Notes: a model not told the origin generated them from the sequence alone. A stretch of DNA of 64,000 nucleotides from Bathynomus jamesi (GCA_023014485.1 JAJOZX010008848.1:23501-87500), one strand, 5' to 3'; positions 1-11,300 are shown, numbered from the stretch's first letter. Numbers and translations are program-made.

Positions 1-250
1 TTGTTTGCACGTTATGTTTCTCATAAATAACGAGTGTAAGTTGACAAGTAGAAGGTTCGAGACAGCAGTTGCCAAAAGCTTTTTTACGCATAGAATAGTA
101 AATAGCTGGAATAGTTTGCCTGTAGAAGTAACTAGCAAAAGGTCGGCGCTATGCGCCGATTTTGCTAGATCTGCGGTGCTTCGGCTGAATTGTGGGCCTA
201 CGGCGTATCTTATTTTGAACATCAGTAGCCCTTTATCTGGATATCATTCC
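1..250 (+). mobile_element. CR1-like retrotransposon 3' end fragment
   Basis: This is the last part of a CR1/L2-type ORF2 on the plus strand. Its translation carries the C-terminal motif ending in WNSLPVEV that follows the RT domain in these elements. Bases 24-249 are an almost perfect inverted copy of 705-934, the 3' end of the minus-strand CR1 element in this window. The fragment gives way to LTR-derived sequence near 250. It is a dead 3' fragment, and its start lies at or beyond the window edge. Confidence 0.8.
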
Positions 251-568
251 TATTGTGTTTTTAGCCCAGTTGGATCTTCTAACTTCTAACTTAGAAGACT
301 CATTAAATTAAGCTGAGTCAGACAACTTAGGCCTACATTGTGGCCTAAGACCCAGCATCAACTCATAGCTTAACAAAGGTGAAGGTAGATTGCCCTAACC
401 TAGTTTGGTGAGGAATCCTACTGTGGACCTCAATTTATCTGCCCGCTCTGGACCATTTCCGGAATCTCTAGGCTGACCCCTACAGGGCTAGACTTAATCT
501 ACTCTATAGTTAGACTGGAGATATAAGGGGTGGGTTAATTGTGGACCAATTCATACAGAGCATTTTTC
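250..568 (+). mobile_element. Partial LTR (3' half) of the BEL/Pao element
   Basis: From about 297 to 568 the sequence matches, with few changes, the 3' part of the two LTRs at 2,189-2,908 and 4,994-5,711. The match includes the segments beginning ttaggcctacattgtgg and ending gtggaccaattcatacagag. The 5' half of the LTR is missing. The fragment sits between two CR1 3' ends in opposite orientation, so it is a rearranged solo-LTR piece and not an intact insertion. Confidence 0.75.
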
Positions 569-603
569 AAACATTGTATTAAGATTTGTGAAGCTTTAGT
601 TTT

Positions 604-1278
604 TCATGGCTGCGTTCTTTTCTGTAGTTTTATTGAATGAATAATTGGTTTGCCAGTAACTGGAAGGCCGCAGGCACCCCAATTACTGAGGCCCAAGGTG
701 AGAGGAATAGGAATGATATCCAGATAAAGGGCACTGATGTTCAAAATAAGATACGCCGTAGGCCCACAATTCAGCCGAAGCACCGCAGATCTAGCAAAAT
801 CGGCGCATAGCGCCGACCTTTTGCTAGTTACTTCTACAGGCAAACTATTCCAGCTATTTACTATTCTATGCGTAAAAAAGCTTTTGGCAACTGCTGTCTC
901 GAACCTTCTACTTGTCAACTTACACTCGTTATTTCTAGTCCTATTATATTGAGATATTTCGAAAAAGCTATCTCTATCTACGTTATCGAACCCATTCATA
1001 ATTTTGAAAACCTGGATTAGATCACCCCTTAGCCTTCTAGTCTCGAGTGTAGTCAATTTTAACTCCTTAAGCATATCCTCGTACGACTTTGACCTAAGCG
1101 ACGGAATCATCTTAGTTGCTCGTCTTTGAACTCTTTCGAGTTTGTCTGTATCTTTTCGCATATGCGGATTCCAAAATTGGATCACGTGCTCCAAATGGGG
1201 TCTAACTAATGATTTATAAGGAGGAACTATAATATCGTGCGATTTGTACTCAAAATTCCGAGCTATAAAACCTAACAC
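604..1278 (-). pseudogene. CR1 ORF2, C-terminal region after the RT
   Basis: This 224-residue open stretch corresponds to the thumb and C-terminal part of CR1/L2 ORF2. Visible family landmarks are YKSLVRPHLEHVIQFWNP, the run VQRRATKMIPSLR, and TRRLRGDLIQVFKIMNG. It ends with FFTHRIVNSWNSLPVEV. It lies in a different frame from the RT core (1,328-1,861), so at least one frameshift separates them. The first methionine is simply the first in the open stretch and is not a true start. Confidence 0.85.
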
Positions 1279-1327
1279 TTTGTTCGCTTTATTGACCGCT
1301 GCTGTACTTTGTTTCGCTACTTTTAAA

Positions 1328-2177
1328 TCACCAGTGACTATAACTCCTAAATCTTTTTCCTGCTCTACACTTGTTAACTCTTTCCCTGGCAGAATTACCG
1401 TTACGCGAACCTATATGTAAAATTTTGCACTTATCGATGTTAAATCTCATTTGCCATGTGACTGACCAATCAACAATTTTATTCAGATCTTCCTGGATTT
1501 TACCTATATCTTCGTCATTAATCGCCCTACCACCCAGCTTCGTGTCATCCGCAAACTTTGAAACTGTACTGACTAGGCCGACATCTAAATCGTTGATATA
1601 TATAAGAAAAAGCAAAGGGCCCAATACAGAACCCTGAAGAACACCACTCGCTACATTAGCCCAACACGACTCCACTCCATTAACGACCACCCTCTGTTTC
1701 CTTCCTCGCAACCACTCTTCTATCCAATTTATTACTACACCCCTGATTCCATGAGCCTTAGTTTTTTCAATGAGTCTTTTGTGCGGTACGGCGTCAAACG
1801 CTTTTTGAAAATCTAAATACACTACATCAACCGCCCGATGTCTATCGTAAACGTCAACCACACTTTGGAAAAATTCTAAAAGATTAGTTAAGCAAGATTT
1901 GTTTCGCCTAAAACCGTGCTACGTATTTCTAACTAAGTTATGCAATTCTAATTGTTCGACTATACGATCCCTAATTATTAATTCCAGTAGCTTACCTACA
2001 ACAGACGTTAAACTGATTGGCCTATAATTTCCCGCCGCACCTTTATTGCCTTTCTTAAAGATAGGTGTTACGTTTGCTAACTTGAAATTATCTGGTACAC
2101 ACCCCTCAGAAATAGACGCATTAAAAATCGTTGTTAGCGGCACAACGTTGCTATCTTTTAATTCTTTTAGTTGTATG
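1328..2177 (-). pseudogene. CR1 ORF2, reverse transcriptase core
   Basis: The minus-strand segments 2,143-1,919 and 1,861-1,328 encode the RT fingers and palm. Motifs in order are NVTPIFKKGNKG with NYRPISL, VVYLDFQKAFDAVPH (first catalytic Asp), GVLQGSVLGPLLFLIYIND, and KFADDTKLGG, which carries the catalytic FADD pair. A stop or frameshift near 1,865-1,920 separates the two segments. The RT catalyses target-primed reverse transcription in this family. This copy is broken by frame changes and by the LTR insertion just upstream. Confidence 0.87.
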
Positions 2178-2188
2178 GGATATATGGA

Positions 2189-2908
2189 AAACTGATGAGT
2201 GGGTAGTTGGGAGGTAACGAAAATGGTTCACTGAGTAGGTAGGTAGTTAATCTAACAATTATTAAATTCCTTTTATGTCAATAACTGGGTGGATGAAACC
2301 AATTGGTTGCTCACCAGAGTATTCTCCACACTAGTATTTATATACTGTGTGAGAAGAGCGTGCTCGGTAATAGATATACATTACCGATCAACCAACCGGG
2401 GAAAAAAAAAAAACCAAGACAACGCTGGTGGAAAAGCCCCGCGAAGAGGAGAACAAAGGAGAACGAAAACGAGGAACGGGGGCGAAAGGACGCAACTGGA
2501 GAAGGGACGAGAACAGACACCGAAGAAAGATCCCCACCAGCAAGTACGCTCTCGACAATTATACAAGGAGAAAAGAGACTCTCTAATAACTAGCAGTAAG
2601 TGACTAATTGTGTTTTTAACCCAGGTTTACATAGATTCATTAAATTAAGCTGGGTCAGACAACTTAGGCCTACATTGTGGCCTAAGACCCAGCATCAACT
2701 CATAGCTTAACAAAGGTGAAGGTAGATTGCCCTAACCTAATTTGGTGAGGAATCCTACTGTGGACCTCAATTTATCTACCCGCTCTGGACCATTTCCGGA
2801 ATCTCTAGGCTGACCCCTACAGGGCTAGACTTAATCTACTCTATAGTTAGACTGGAGATATAAGGGGTGGGTTAATTGTGGACCAGTTCATACAGAGCAT
2901 TTTTCGCA
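2189..2908 (+). repeat. 5' LTR of BEL/Pao element
   Basis: This is a direct repeat of 4,994-5,711, beginning aaactgatgagtgggtag and ending catttttcgca. The differences seen include one A/T change near 2,314, homopolymer length in the A tract near 2,401, and a small rearrangement near 2,436. The interior begins with TGG at 2,910-2,912, where a tRNA primer-binding site is expected. The TG start at 2,193 is four bases inside the repeated block. Confidence 0.85.
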
Positions 2909-3235
2909 TTGGTGGTCCGTGTGTGGGGAATTTACAAACCTTAACCTTACTTAACAAAAATTGCAGAATTAGGCTAAATGGTCTAGCCTAAGCCTAAGCC
3001 TAAGCCTAACCTAATCAAGCCTAATTAGGTCTACAACCTAGGGCCTAACTAGGAAACATTTACATTTAAGGAGTTTCATTCTCTTATAAGCTTAGACCTG
3101 AGTGACACATAAGTACTTGGGGAGGATTAAACCAAATTTAAACTTGACTGTTTTGTCTGTGCTCTCTCTCCTCTGGTAATTTCTTCTTGTCCTCTATCTC
3201 ATTACGATCCCCAGTTAAACAATTTTGACTTAGAC

Positions 3236-4430
3236 ATGGACAGTGCGGAATTGAAAAAGTTAAAAAAGAAAAGGGGGGCAAAGTTGGGAGTTGTTACAAA
3301 GGCTGTGAACACTTTTAACAATATTACACAACCAGGTAAGGAAGATTTAGAGTGTGTAATTCTTAAATTGGAAACTAAAAAGAAGGAAATAATAGCCATT
3401 AATGAAGTATTTCAGAGTTAGTTGAATCCGAAATGGCTGAAGAACAATTGATAGACCTTTACGCTGATAATGATGATCAGGTAATCTCAATTGAACAGCA
3501 AATAAGGAGACTACGGTCTCGTTTGACTGACTTAACACCAAAAAAACCTAATTCTGATTTTAATCAAAGTAGAGCTAACCTTCAACAAAATTTAAGTGGC
3601 ATGCTAAATCCTGAGTCACAAGAATTGAGGGCTCAGTTACCCATTTTGCTAGTACCAACGTTTGAAGGGGACACGGTACAATTCCCATCTTTCATTACAA
3701 ATTTGAGAGTTTAATAGGTAATAAACCTTATATTTCAATTGTTGAAAAGTTTAGCTACTTAACTAGTTTCCTTAAAGGCCCAGCCTATAACCTGATAGCC
3801 TATTTACCAGCCGTAGGGAATTCATATGAAGTAGCTATTGATCTCTTAAAACGTAATTACATTAATAAAGATGAGATTGTATATGAATTATCTCAACAAA
3901 TTTTTGATTTTGCACCCATAAAAGATAACCATAGTGATATGGAAAATTTTTATACAAAATTAGAAGCTATTATAGGACAACTGGTTAGCAATGAGATAGA
4001 TATTAAAGCTTCATCTTGGATTATACAAGGCATAGTTCTTAGGTGCCTTCCTTTGAGGGTTAAAGATATTTTAATTCTAAAGACGGGAGAAAATTATCCT
4101 AATCTTGAAGATATAAGAAAACACTTCCCCAATATCCTAACTAATTACAAATTGAGAGATTTTCCAACACAAAATAAGACCCAGACTATGGATAAACCAA
4201 AGACTGTTCCCAGAGACCAACTAGCTACAGCCAAACAGACAAAACTTGATACTGTAGAATCATATGTGACCAACTGTAATACACGAACACCTACATTACA
4301 GAACTTTAATGTAACTGCTGCCTCAACTACACACCACATTGCAAATTTTGTGCAAGTAATGAACACAGTAGTACTGGGTGTGACAAATATTCAGACTTTA
4401 ACCAAAGAGCTAAAAGATGTGAACAGTTGA
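3236..4430 (+). pseudogene. BEL/Pao gag (DUF1759-type)
   Basis: The first segment starts at 3,236 (MDSAELKKLKKK) and is followed by coiled-coil-like sequence with SIEQQIRRLRSRL. The core at about 3,640-3,720 contains VPTFEGDTVQFPSF, matching the conserved P(T/K)F.GD...W..F motif of BEL/Pao gag. It continues through FLKGPAYNLIAYLP and the segment 3,939-4,430. Frame changes at about 3,420, 3,715 and 3,938 break the ORF. Gag would build the virus-like particle of the retrotransposon. This copy is not intact. Confidence 0.8.
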
Positions 4431-5022
4431 ACCTGTGTAAAAAGTGTACTGGCCAGGGACATTATAAGAAAGACTGTAAATCTAGATTAAGATTCAAGTG
4501 TAAGTTTTGTAAAAGTTTACGACATGTATCATCAATGTGTGATTCACCAAAGTGTCCAAACAATAGTACTCAAACTCAAAAGATACCTCCACCAAACAAA
4601 GGTAATCAAGAAAATGCCACTTTCATGGGACATTCTGTTTGTTCAAACAACGTAACAAAAAACACTGAGATTCTTTTACCAACTATTACTTTGGACTTAG
4701 TGAATAGTGAGGGTAGCACCACTCCAGTGAGATGTCTTATAGACTGTTGTTCTCAACAAACATTTTTTCACAAAATGTAGTTAATAAATTGGGTTTGACA
4801 CCAAACCCGAATGAACAAAACCTCAATATTGCATCCTTTGTTAAGGATAACTCGGACAAAAATAGCTATAAGACAATTGACCTGGAACTACATTTAGAAA
4901 GTAAATTAGAGAAAATAGTCTACGTACACTCAGACATAAAAATTGGTGACAATGGCACCAAAATTTTTATCTCCCGGGGCCCCCAGTATATGGAAACTGA
5001 TGAGTGGGTAGTTGGGAGGTAA
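4427..5022 (+). pseudogene. BEL/Pao zinc knuckles and degenerate aspartic protease
   Basis: The segment begins with CCHC-like knuckles (CKKCTGQGHYKKDC and CKFCKSLRHVSSMC), then enters a retropepsin-like region around VRCLIDCCSQQTF. The active-site triplet, normally Asp-Ser/Thr-Gly, reads DCC here, so the catalytic site is altered. A frame change near 4,770 leads into 4,780-4,985, which stops abruptly at the 3' LTR. Everything that should follow in pol is deleted. Confidence 0.78.
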
Positions 5023-5711
5023 CGAAAATGGTTCACTGAGTAGGTAGGTAGTTAATCTAACAATTATTAAATTCCTTTTATGTCAATAACTGGGTGGATG
5101 AAACCAATTGGTTGCTCACCAGAGTTTTCTCCACACTAGTATTTATATACTGTGTGAGAAGAGCGTGCTCGGTAATAGATATACATTACCGATCAACCAA
5201 CCGGGAAAAAAAAAAACCAAGACAACGCTGGTGGAAAAAGCCCCCGAAGAGGAGAACAAAGGAGAACGAAAACGAGGAACGGGGGCGAAAGGACGCAACT
5301 GGAGAAGGGACGAGAACAGACACCGAAGAAAGATCCCCACCAGCAAGTACGCTCTCGACAATTATACAAGGAGAAAAGAGACTCTCTAATAACTAGCAGT
5401 AAGTGACTAATTGTGTTTTTAACCCAGGTTTACATAGATTCATTAAATTAAGCTGGGTCAGACAACTTAGGCCTACATTGTGGCCTAAGACCCAGCATCA
5501 ACTCATAGCTTAACAAAGGTGAAGGTAGATTGCCCTAACCTAATTTGGTGAGGAATCCTACTGTGGACCTCAATTTATCTGCCCGCTCTGGACCATTTCC
5601 GGAATCTCTAGGCTGACCCCTACAGGGCTAGACTTAATCTACTCTATAGTTAGACTGGAGATATAAGGGGTGGGTTAATTGTGGACCAATTCATACAGAG
5701 CATTTTTCGCA
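4994..5711 (+). repeat. 3' LTR of BEL/Pao element
   Basis: This is the partner of the 5' LTR. It follows the truncated protease region directly and is preceded by a G/C-rich stretch (4,976-4,985) where a polypurine tract would be expected. It ends at the junction with the CR1 element, where the 11-bp direct repeat starts. Confidence 0.85.
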
Positions 5712-5722
5712 GGATATATGGA

Positions 5723-7061
5723 ATCCGGTCCCGGTGATTTACGCATTTTCATTTTATCAATATAACATTACTTCCCCTTCACTAACCACAATATTATCCA
5801 AAATATTACCATTATCAAAAGGTATTATGTCTATGACCGTAGGGATATTGGTTACATCTTCTATAGTAAAAACTGACGTAAAAAATTCGTTTAACAAGGT
5901 AGCCATTTCCTTGTTTTCAGAAACTAGCTCTCCGTTAATATTTTTCAACGGCCCCAAGACACTTTTTACTGGATTTCTATTGTTGACGTATTGAAAGAAT
6001 CGCTTGGGGTTTTCTTTACCGTCACGAGCTATGGAGATTTCATTCGCGCTTGGACTTTTTTATTACACTTTTCGCTTCACGCTTTAGAGATATGTAGTTG
6101 TTTCGTAACCACAAATTGTCTTTATCGCACTTATATAGCCTATAAGCCCTACCCCTACTCTTTATAATGTCTCCCTACTCTAGAAGTAAACCACAAGGGC
6201 TTGTTGATTACTTTCGCACGCTTAATTTTGTACGGTACACATTCCTCATTTATAGTCCTAAATACTGTTTCAAACGATTTCCACATTAGTTTTGTGTTGG
6301 AGATTCCCATTCGTTTTCCCAATTGACGTGTGACACTTTATTTCAAAATTTACAAAAGTCTGCGTGCTGGAAGTTAGGAATTTTAGTCGCGTTAGCTGGT
6401 TTCGAGTGACTTACTGAGAGGACAAACTCTACCATATTGTGATCGCTATTGCTTAACGGTTCTATTACTTGAAGATCAGTGATTAGCCTATCATCCGAAG
6501 TTATTACTAAATCTAAAATACTGTCCAACCTCGTAGGTTCCCCAACCTTTTGAATAAGAAAGCTATCCTCGAGAAAATTAACTAAACGATTACCTTCCGC
6601 GTCTCCCTGCATTGTATCGTAATTCACGTTGGCGCAATTAAAGTCACCCATAACTAAAGCCTGCTCACTACCTATTATTCTCTTTAGTTCACGATATAAC
6701 GCTTCGTCCGTATCAGCTGTTTGATTAGGGGGCTATATATAACCGCAACAAGTTTGAAATCGTTCAATTTAAGTTCTGCTATAATCGAATCTATCGGTTC
6801 TGGAATTGTGTGCTTTACTTCTATAACGTTCGCAATATTATCTTTGATATACAACATAACACCGCCTCCTCGCCTACCTATTCTGTTTTTAACAAAAAGT
6901 CTATAACCTCTAATTTGATACTCCCCTACAAAGTCACGTGTTTCAGTGCTAAGCCACGATTCATTTATCGCAATTAAATCATAGTCATTACAAGCAATTA
7001 AAGAAAAAAATTCGTTTATTTTATTTCGTAGGCTACGAGCATTTAAGGATAGAACCTTCAA
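5723..7061 (-). pseudogene. CR1 ORF2, apurinic-type endonuclease and linker
   Basis: From the start at 7,061 the protein reads MKVLSLNARSLRNK, the usual opening of an exonuclease-endonuclease-phosphatase domain in CR1 elements. It then shows the catalytic Glu in INESWLS, RGGGVMLYIK, and after a frameshift near 6,684 the block MGDFNCANVNY, ending with the SDHNMVEF motif near 6,440. The linker at 5,957-5,757 leads into the RT. The endonuclease nicks target DNA to prime reverse transcription in this family. All key motifs are visible, but frameshifts near 6,684 and 6,000-6,340 inactivate it. Confidence 0.85.
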
Positions 7062-7139
7062 ATTGTTTGTAATTGCGACACCTTCGCGAACGCAGGGGAA
7101 ATTTGTGGAAATTACGCTGGGACCGTTCGAGTTACGGCA

Positions 7140-8044
7140 GCCTGAAAAGAAGAGACAGTATTATGAAATAGTCTTACTAAGCGCGCAGCTCCAACGTCAT
7201 TAAGATGAAGTCCATCTCCGAGGAACAAGTTCCTCCTGCCGTAGAAACTGTTCCAAAAATTCGCAAAATGCACTCCTTCCTGTTGGCAAAGAGACTTTAG
7301 GTTATTGTTGATATAGGTCGCCTTGCTGTAGAAATCGCTACGTGGGATAATTCGAGGAAGTATACCTGTTAAAACAATCTTATTAGTTTTTTCTTTAGTC
7401 GCTCTAGTAAGTCCCTGTACCTAACCAGCAGTTCTTCCGATCTAGAATTTAAAACGTTATTAGTACCGATATGAATAACATACGTTGTGTCCTCAGAGGT
7501 ACCGTCTGTAAAATGGTCAACACTATTAGTTATATCCTCCACCCTTGTACCAGGGTAGCAGTAACGGCGCCTACGACGAGGGTTTCTCCCACAGAATTCC
7601 TCGAGCTGTCTTCGAACAATGGAATCGCCAACGAGTCGTATTTCCGGTTCATCAGCATCTTCGAAACCTAAAACAGAAACTTTATTGGTTGTTATTACTG
7701 GTAGACAAGTCTTAGTTTCCTCACTGGGGCTCCATTACGCACTCGAACGAAGGGTTGGGAACTAGGGGAAGAGAGCGGGCTATTAGTACTATTTATATTA
7801 TTAGTAGAAACTGAGGCAGGAGGGGTCGTAATGGAGTCTCAATGGATTCTAATTTTGCCGTCAGGAGCATCACGCTTTCTTCAAGCCTCACTCTGGCCTC
7901 CCTCTCACGTTCTAACTCGTTCCTCAGGACTTCCATGCTTGAGCACCACCTGCAAACTAACTGTTCATTATTATTACCCATTGTAAACGCGTAAGCGGCA
8001 AATTTTTCTTCACAGCGACTGCAAGTACTTGACGGGGGTGCCAT
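7140..8044 (-). pseudogene. CR1 ORF1: zinc-binding N-terminus and SGNH esterase
   Basis: The minus-strand start at 8,044 opens a protein with two C-x2-C pairs (CSRC and CRWC) separated by about 27 residues, followed by a charged heptad-like helix (LERERE..RLEES). After a frame break near 7,790, the stretch 7,690-7,140 carries the blocks of an SGNH-family hydrolase: GDSIVRR, YVIHIGTNNV and DGLHLNDVG. CR1 ORF1 proteins of several animals are known to combine a zinc or PHD-like region with such an esterase. The enzyme's substrate in transposition is not known. The ORF lies just upstream of ORF2. Confidence 0.75.
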
Positions 8045-8099
8045 GCTCTTAATTAGTTAAAAAACAAAAAACAAAAACTTATCTGTCCCCTATTCGACC

Positions 8100-8573
8100 G
8101 ACTGTTTTCTTTCCGTTTTTCCTTTTTCCCCGGTGGGTGACCACACTCTACTTGATCCCTTGAAGGAAAGGAAAATGAACCTTATGAAAGCACGTTTTTC
8201 TGATAGATTTGAAAAACAAAAAAGACAAACCAAGGGAATTTCAACCTTATGAACCTCGGCTAGTAATAGATTCGGGAAACAAACAAGGCAAGCCACGTGC
8301 ACTAACCTTGGTTTAATCAAATAATATAGTAATGAATAAAGTCAATAAATGAAATATATTCGTTAATGAAAGATTAGTAACACGAAATTCTAGTCACTTT
8401 AGTCCCCCCCCCTACACATATGTATGTACATGTGTATTTATAAATAGCTCCACTTGAGAAATCTTGATCCTATATTGTGATACACAAACATGCAATCATA
8501 CTGTAGATTGTGGAATTATTTCAGTAAAGCACCGAACAATAAATACGAGTACAGTGAATTTTGAACAAAATAA
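8100..8573. other. Gene-free interval upstream of CR1 ORF1
   Basis: This is AT-rich sequence between the CR1 element and the long-TIR MITE. The segment next to 8,100 may be the 5' UTR of the CR1 element. I see no coding region or promoter I can defend. Confidence 0.5.
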
Positions 8574-9693
8574 GGATCTTTTCCAAAATCCGGACCGTTC
8601 TTTATAACTAGAAAGTTACACTATTATCATGTGGTTGTGCGTGCTGAGTTCAAAAAAGTTATTCTTGTTTTGGAGGAATGAAAAATAAAAAGTTACAGCA
8701 ATTTTTATTACCATTATTTACATATATCGTCGCTATATAATAAATATCAGTTCCTAAAATGTTTTAATTTGTTGTCAGAATTTAACCTAACCTAACCTAT
8801 ACGCAGTACCACACCGTGATCGAGAAACTCTTTTCAACTGTATTAAGCTAATATAGCAGTTGGCTCGACCTATAAGTGACCAATGGAAAGCATACGAGAA
8901 TTTAAATTAGTTACCTGGTTATAATTTTAAGCACTTGACTAAATCACAATCAAAACTTTGTTGACCTGGAAACTGGAGCACATACGCAAAATGTTGAACC
9001 GTTGTGGAATATGGCCAAGCAAAGAAATAAGTGTCAGTGGGGAACAAAACGTGAAATGATTGACAGCTATTTATGTGAATTTATGTGGCGTCAGCATCAC
9101 AAAGATCAAATTTATTTTTGACCATCTTGAAGATACTGTATATGTAAATATTATATGATAAATAAAAATTGCTGTAACTTTTTTATTTTTCATTTCACCA
9201 AAAACAAAATAACTTTTTTGAACTCAGCACCAGGGCTGTGGAGTCGGTAGACCAAGCCTCCGACTCCGACTCCGACTCCTAGAATTTTAGAAGGGCCGAC
9301 TCCGACTCCGACTCCGACTCCTGCCTCTAAATAATAATATAAAATATACTTTGATTATATTAACCCAGAATGGCATTTCATCACTACCAAGTGAATCATC
9401 AGGCTACTTTTTAAGCTCAATTTCTCTAAATTTAAGTCTTAATGGTTGTAGCTATGCCATTATGGCGTTTTTATTTAAGGAAAAAAAATTATTAAACCAA
9501 AAACATTACTTACAGTCTACATTAACGAAAGTAAAAATCTACTATTGTATAACTTGATATGCATATATATATATATATATATATATACATTCAACTGCAA
9601 AGAACACGCAGTATAAATAACGTAAAGAACGACGCTTGTATAGGAGATATTCCGCGCAAGACGAGAGAGAGAAAACGGAACAAATGAAAAAAT

Positions 9694-9769
9694 GAAGTAA
9701 CCACCTGGGAATCGAACCCGGGATCTTCCGATTGCCGGTCAGACGCGATACCATTACACCATGGACTTC
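9694..9769 (-). tRNA. tRNA-like unit 1 (probably a SINE-like pseudo-tRNA)
   Basis: Read on the minus strand, this 76-nt core has an A box (tggtgtaatgg) and a perfect B box (ggttcgattcc). The anticodon stem TCTGA/TCGGA closes a 7-nt loop CCGGCAA, whose positions 34-36 are GGC. The end stem pairs GAAGT with ACTTC but needs a TT bulge to extend. Position 33 is C rather than the near-universal U, so decoding function is unlikely. A T6 Pol III terminator lies a few bases downstream. Confidence 0.5.
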
Positions 9770-9960
9770 ACTCTTTCAAATGCCGTAATTCTTCTACATA
9801 CTCGCAGAAACCAATGCCCCAAGGGGGCACCTCCCGCATGCCGTAACATTATATACATTCAACTGCAAAGAACACGCAGTATAAATAACGTAAAGAACGA
9901 CGCTTGTATAGGAGATATTCCGCGCAAGACGAGAGAGAGAAACGGAACAAATGAAAAAAT

Positions 9961-10036
9961 GAAGTAACCACCTGGGAATCGAACCCGGGATCTTCCGATT
10001 GCCGGTCAGACGCGATACCATTACACCATGGACTTC
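9961..10036 (-). tRNA. tRNA-like unit 2
   Basis: Same 76-nt core as unit 1, with intact A and B boxes and a downstream T6 tract. It starts 267 bp after unit 1, one base short of the usual period because of a single-base loss in the spacer. Confidence 0.5.
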
Positions 10037-10228
10037 ACTCTTTCAAATGCCGTAATTCTTCTACATACTCGCAGAAACCAATGCCCCAAGGGGGCACCTC
10101 CCGCATGCCGTAACATTATATACATTCAACTGCAAAGAACACGCAGTATAAATAACGTAAAGAACGACGCTTGTATAGGAGATATTCCGCGCAAGACGAG
10201 AGAGAGAAAACGGAACAAATGAAAAAAT

Positions 10229-10304
10229 GAAGTAACCACCTGGGAATCGAACCCGGGATCTTCCGATTGCCGGTCAGACGCGATACCATTACACCATGGA
10301 CTTC
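10229..10304 (-). tRNA. tRNA-like unit 3
   Basis: Same core and control elements as unit 1, at the regular 268-bp period. Confidence 0.5.
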
Positions 10305-10496
10305 ACTCTTTCAAATGCCGTAATTCTTCTACATACTCGCAGAAACCAATGCCCCAAGGGGGCACCTCCCGCATGCCGTAACATTATATACATTCAACTG
10401 CAAAGAACACGCAGTATAAATAACGTAAAGAACGACGCTTGTATAGGAGATATTCCGCGCAAGACGAGAGAGAGAAAACGGAACAAATGAAAAAAT

Positions 10497-10572
10497 GAAG
10501 TAACCACCTGGGAATCGAACCCGGGATCTTCCGATTGCCGGTCAGACGCGATACCATTACACCATGGACTTC
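10497..10572 (-). tRNA. tRNA-like unit 4
   Basis: Same core and control elements as unit 1, at the regular 268-bp period. Confidence 0.5.
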
Positions 10573-10764
10573 ACTCTTTCAAATGCCGTAATTCTTCTAC
10601 ATACTCGCAGAAACCAATGCCCCAAGGGGGCACCTCCCGCATGCCGTAACATTATATACATTCAACTGCAAAGAACACGCAGTATAAATAACGTAAAGAA
10701 CGACGCTTGTATAGGAGATATTCCGCGCAAGACGAGAGAGAGAAAACGGAACAAATGAAAAAAT

Positions 10765-10840
10765 GAAGTAACCACCTGGGAATCGAACCCGGGATCTTCC
10801 GATTGCCGGTCAGACGCGATACCATTACACCATGGACTTC
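10765..10840 (-). tRNA. tRNA-like unit 5
   Basis: Same core and control elements as unit 1, at the regular 268-bp period. Confidence 0.5.
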
Positions 10841-11032
10841 ACTCTTTCAAATGCCGTAATTCTTCTACATACTCGCAGAAACCAATGCCCCAAGGGGGCA
10901 CCTCCCGCATGCCGTAACATTATATACATTCAACTGCAAAGAACACGCAGTATAAATAACGTAAAGAACGACGCTTGTATAGGAGATATTCCGCGCAAGA
11001 CGAGAGAGAGAAAACGGAACAAATGAAAAAAT

Positions 11033-11108
11033 GAAGTAACCACCTGGGAATCGAACCCGGGATCTTCCGATTGCCGGTCAGACGCGATACCATTACACCA
11101 TGGACTTC
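11033..11108 (-). tRNA. tRNA-like unit 6
   Basis: Same core and control elements as unit 1, at the regular 268-bp period. Confidence 0.5.
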
Positions 11109-11300
11109 ACTCTTTCAAATGCCGTAATTCTTCTACATACTCGCAGAAACCAATGCCCCAAGGGGGCACCTCCCGCATGCCGTAACATTATATACATTCA
11201 ACTGCAAAGAACACGCAGTATAAATAACGTAAAGAACGACGCTTGTATAGGAGATATTCCGCGCAAGACGAGAGAGAGAAAACGGAACAAATGAAAAAAT

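Larger units (their letters stand above)
2189..5711 (+). mobile_element. BEL/Pao LTR retrotransposon, pol-deleted, nested in CR1
   Basis: Two nearly identical LTRs of about 715 bp (2,189-2,908 and 4,994-5,711) enclose a 2.1-kb interior encoding a BEL/Pao-type gag, zinc knuckles and an aspartic-protease remnant, but no RT, RNase H or integrase. An 11-bp direct repeat, ggatatatgga, lies at both outer edges (2,178-2,188 and 5,712-5,722). It is longer than usual for this family, so the true target duplication may be a subset. LTR differences are few, which suggests recent insertion. The element must have moved with enzymes supplied in trans, or lost pol afterwards. Confidence 0.85.
570..8100 (-). 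mobile_element. CR1-like non-LTR retrotransposon, split by an LTR element
   Basis: Read on the minus strand from about 8,100 to 570, this is an almost complete CR1-like element: ORF1 (8,044-7,140), ORF2 endonuclease (7,061-6,340), linker (about 5,957-5,757), RT (5,740-1,328) and C-terminal region (1,278-604), then a 3' UTR to about 570. A BEL/Pao LTR element (2,189-5,711) interrupts it. Across the insertion the reading continues as GPDSIYPIQLKELKDS, the usual region before RT motif 1, so the two halves belonged to one element. Without the insertion it is about 4.0 kb. Frameshifts in ORF2 make it inactive. The exact 5' end is not resolved. Confidence 0.88.

Noticed and set aside
2289..2603. 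ORFs inside the LTRs (also 5,094-5,396)
   Set aside because: Low-complexity Lys/Arg-rich translations in both LTR copies with frame differences caused by A-tract slips. No retroelement protein is expected in an LTR.
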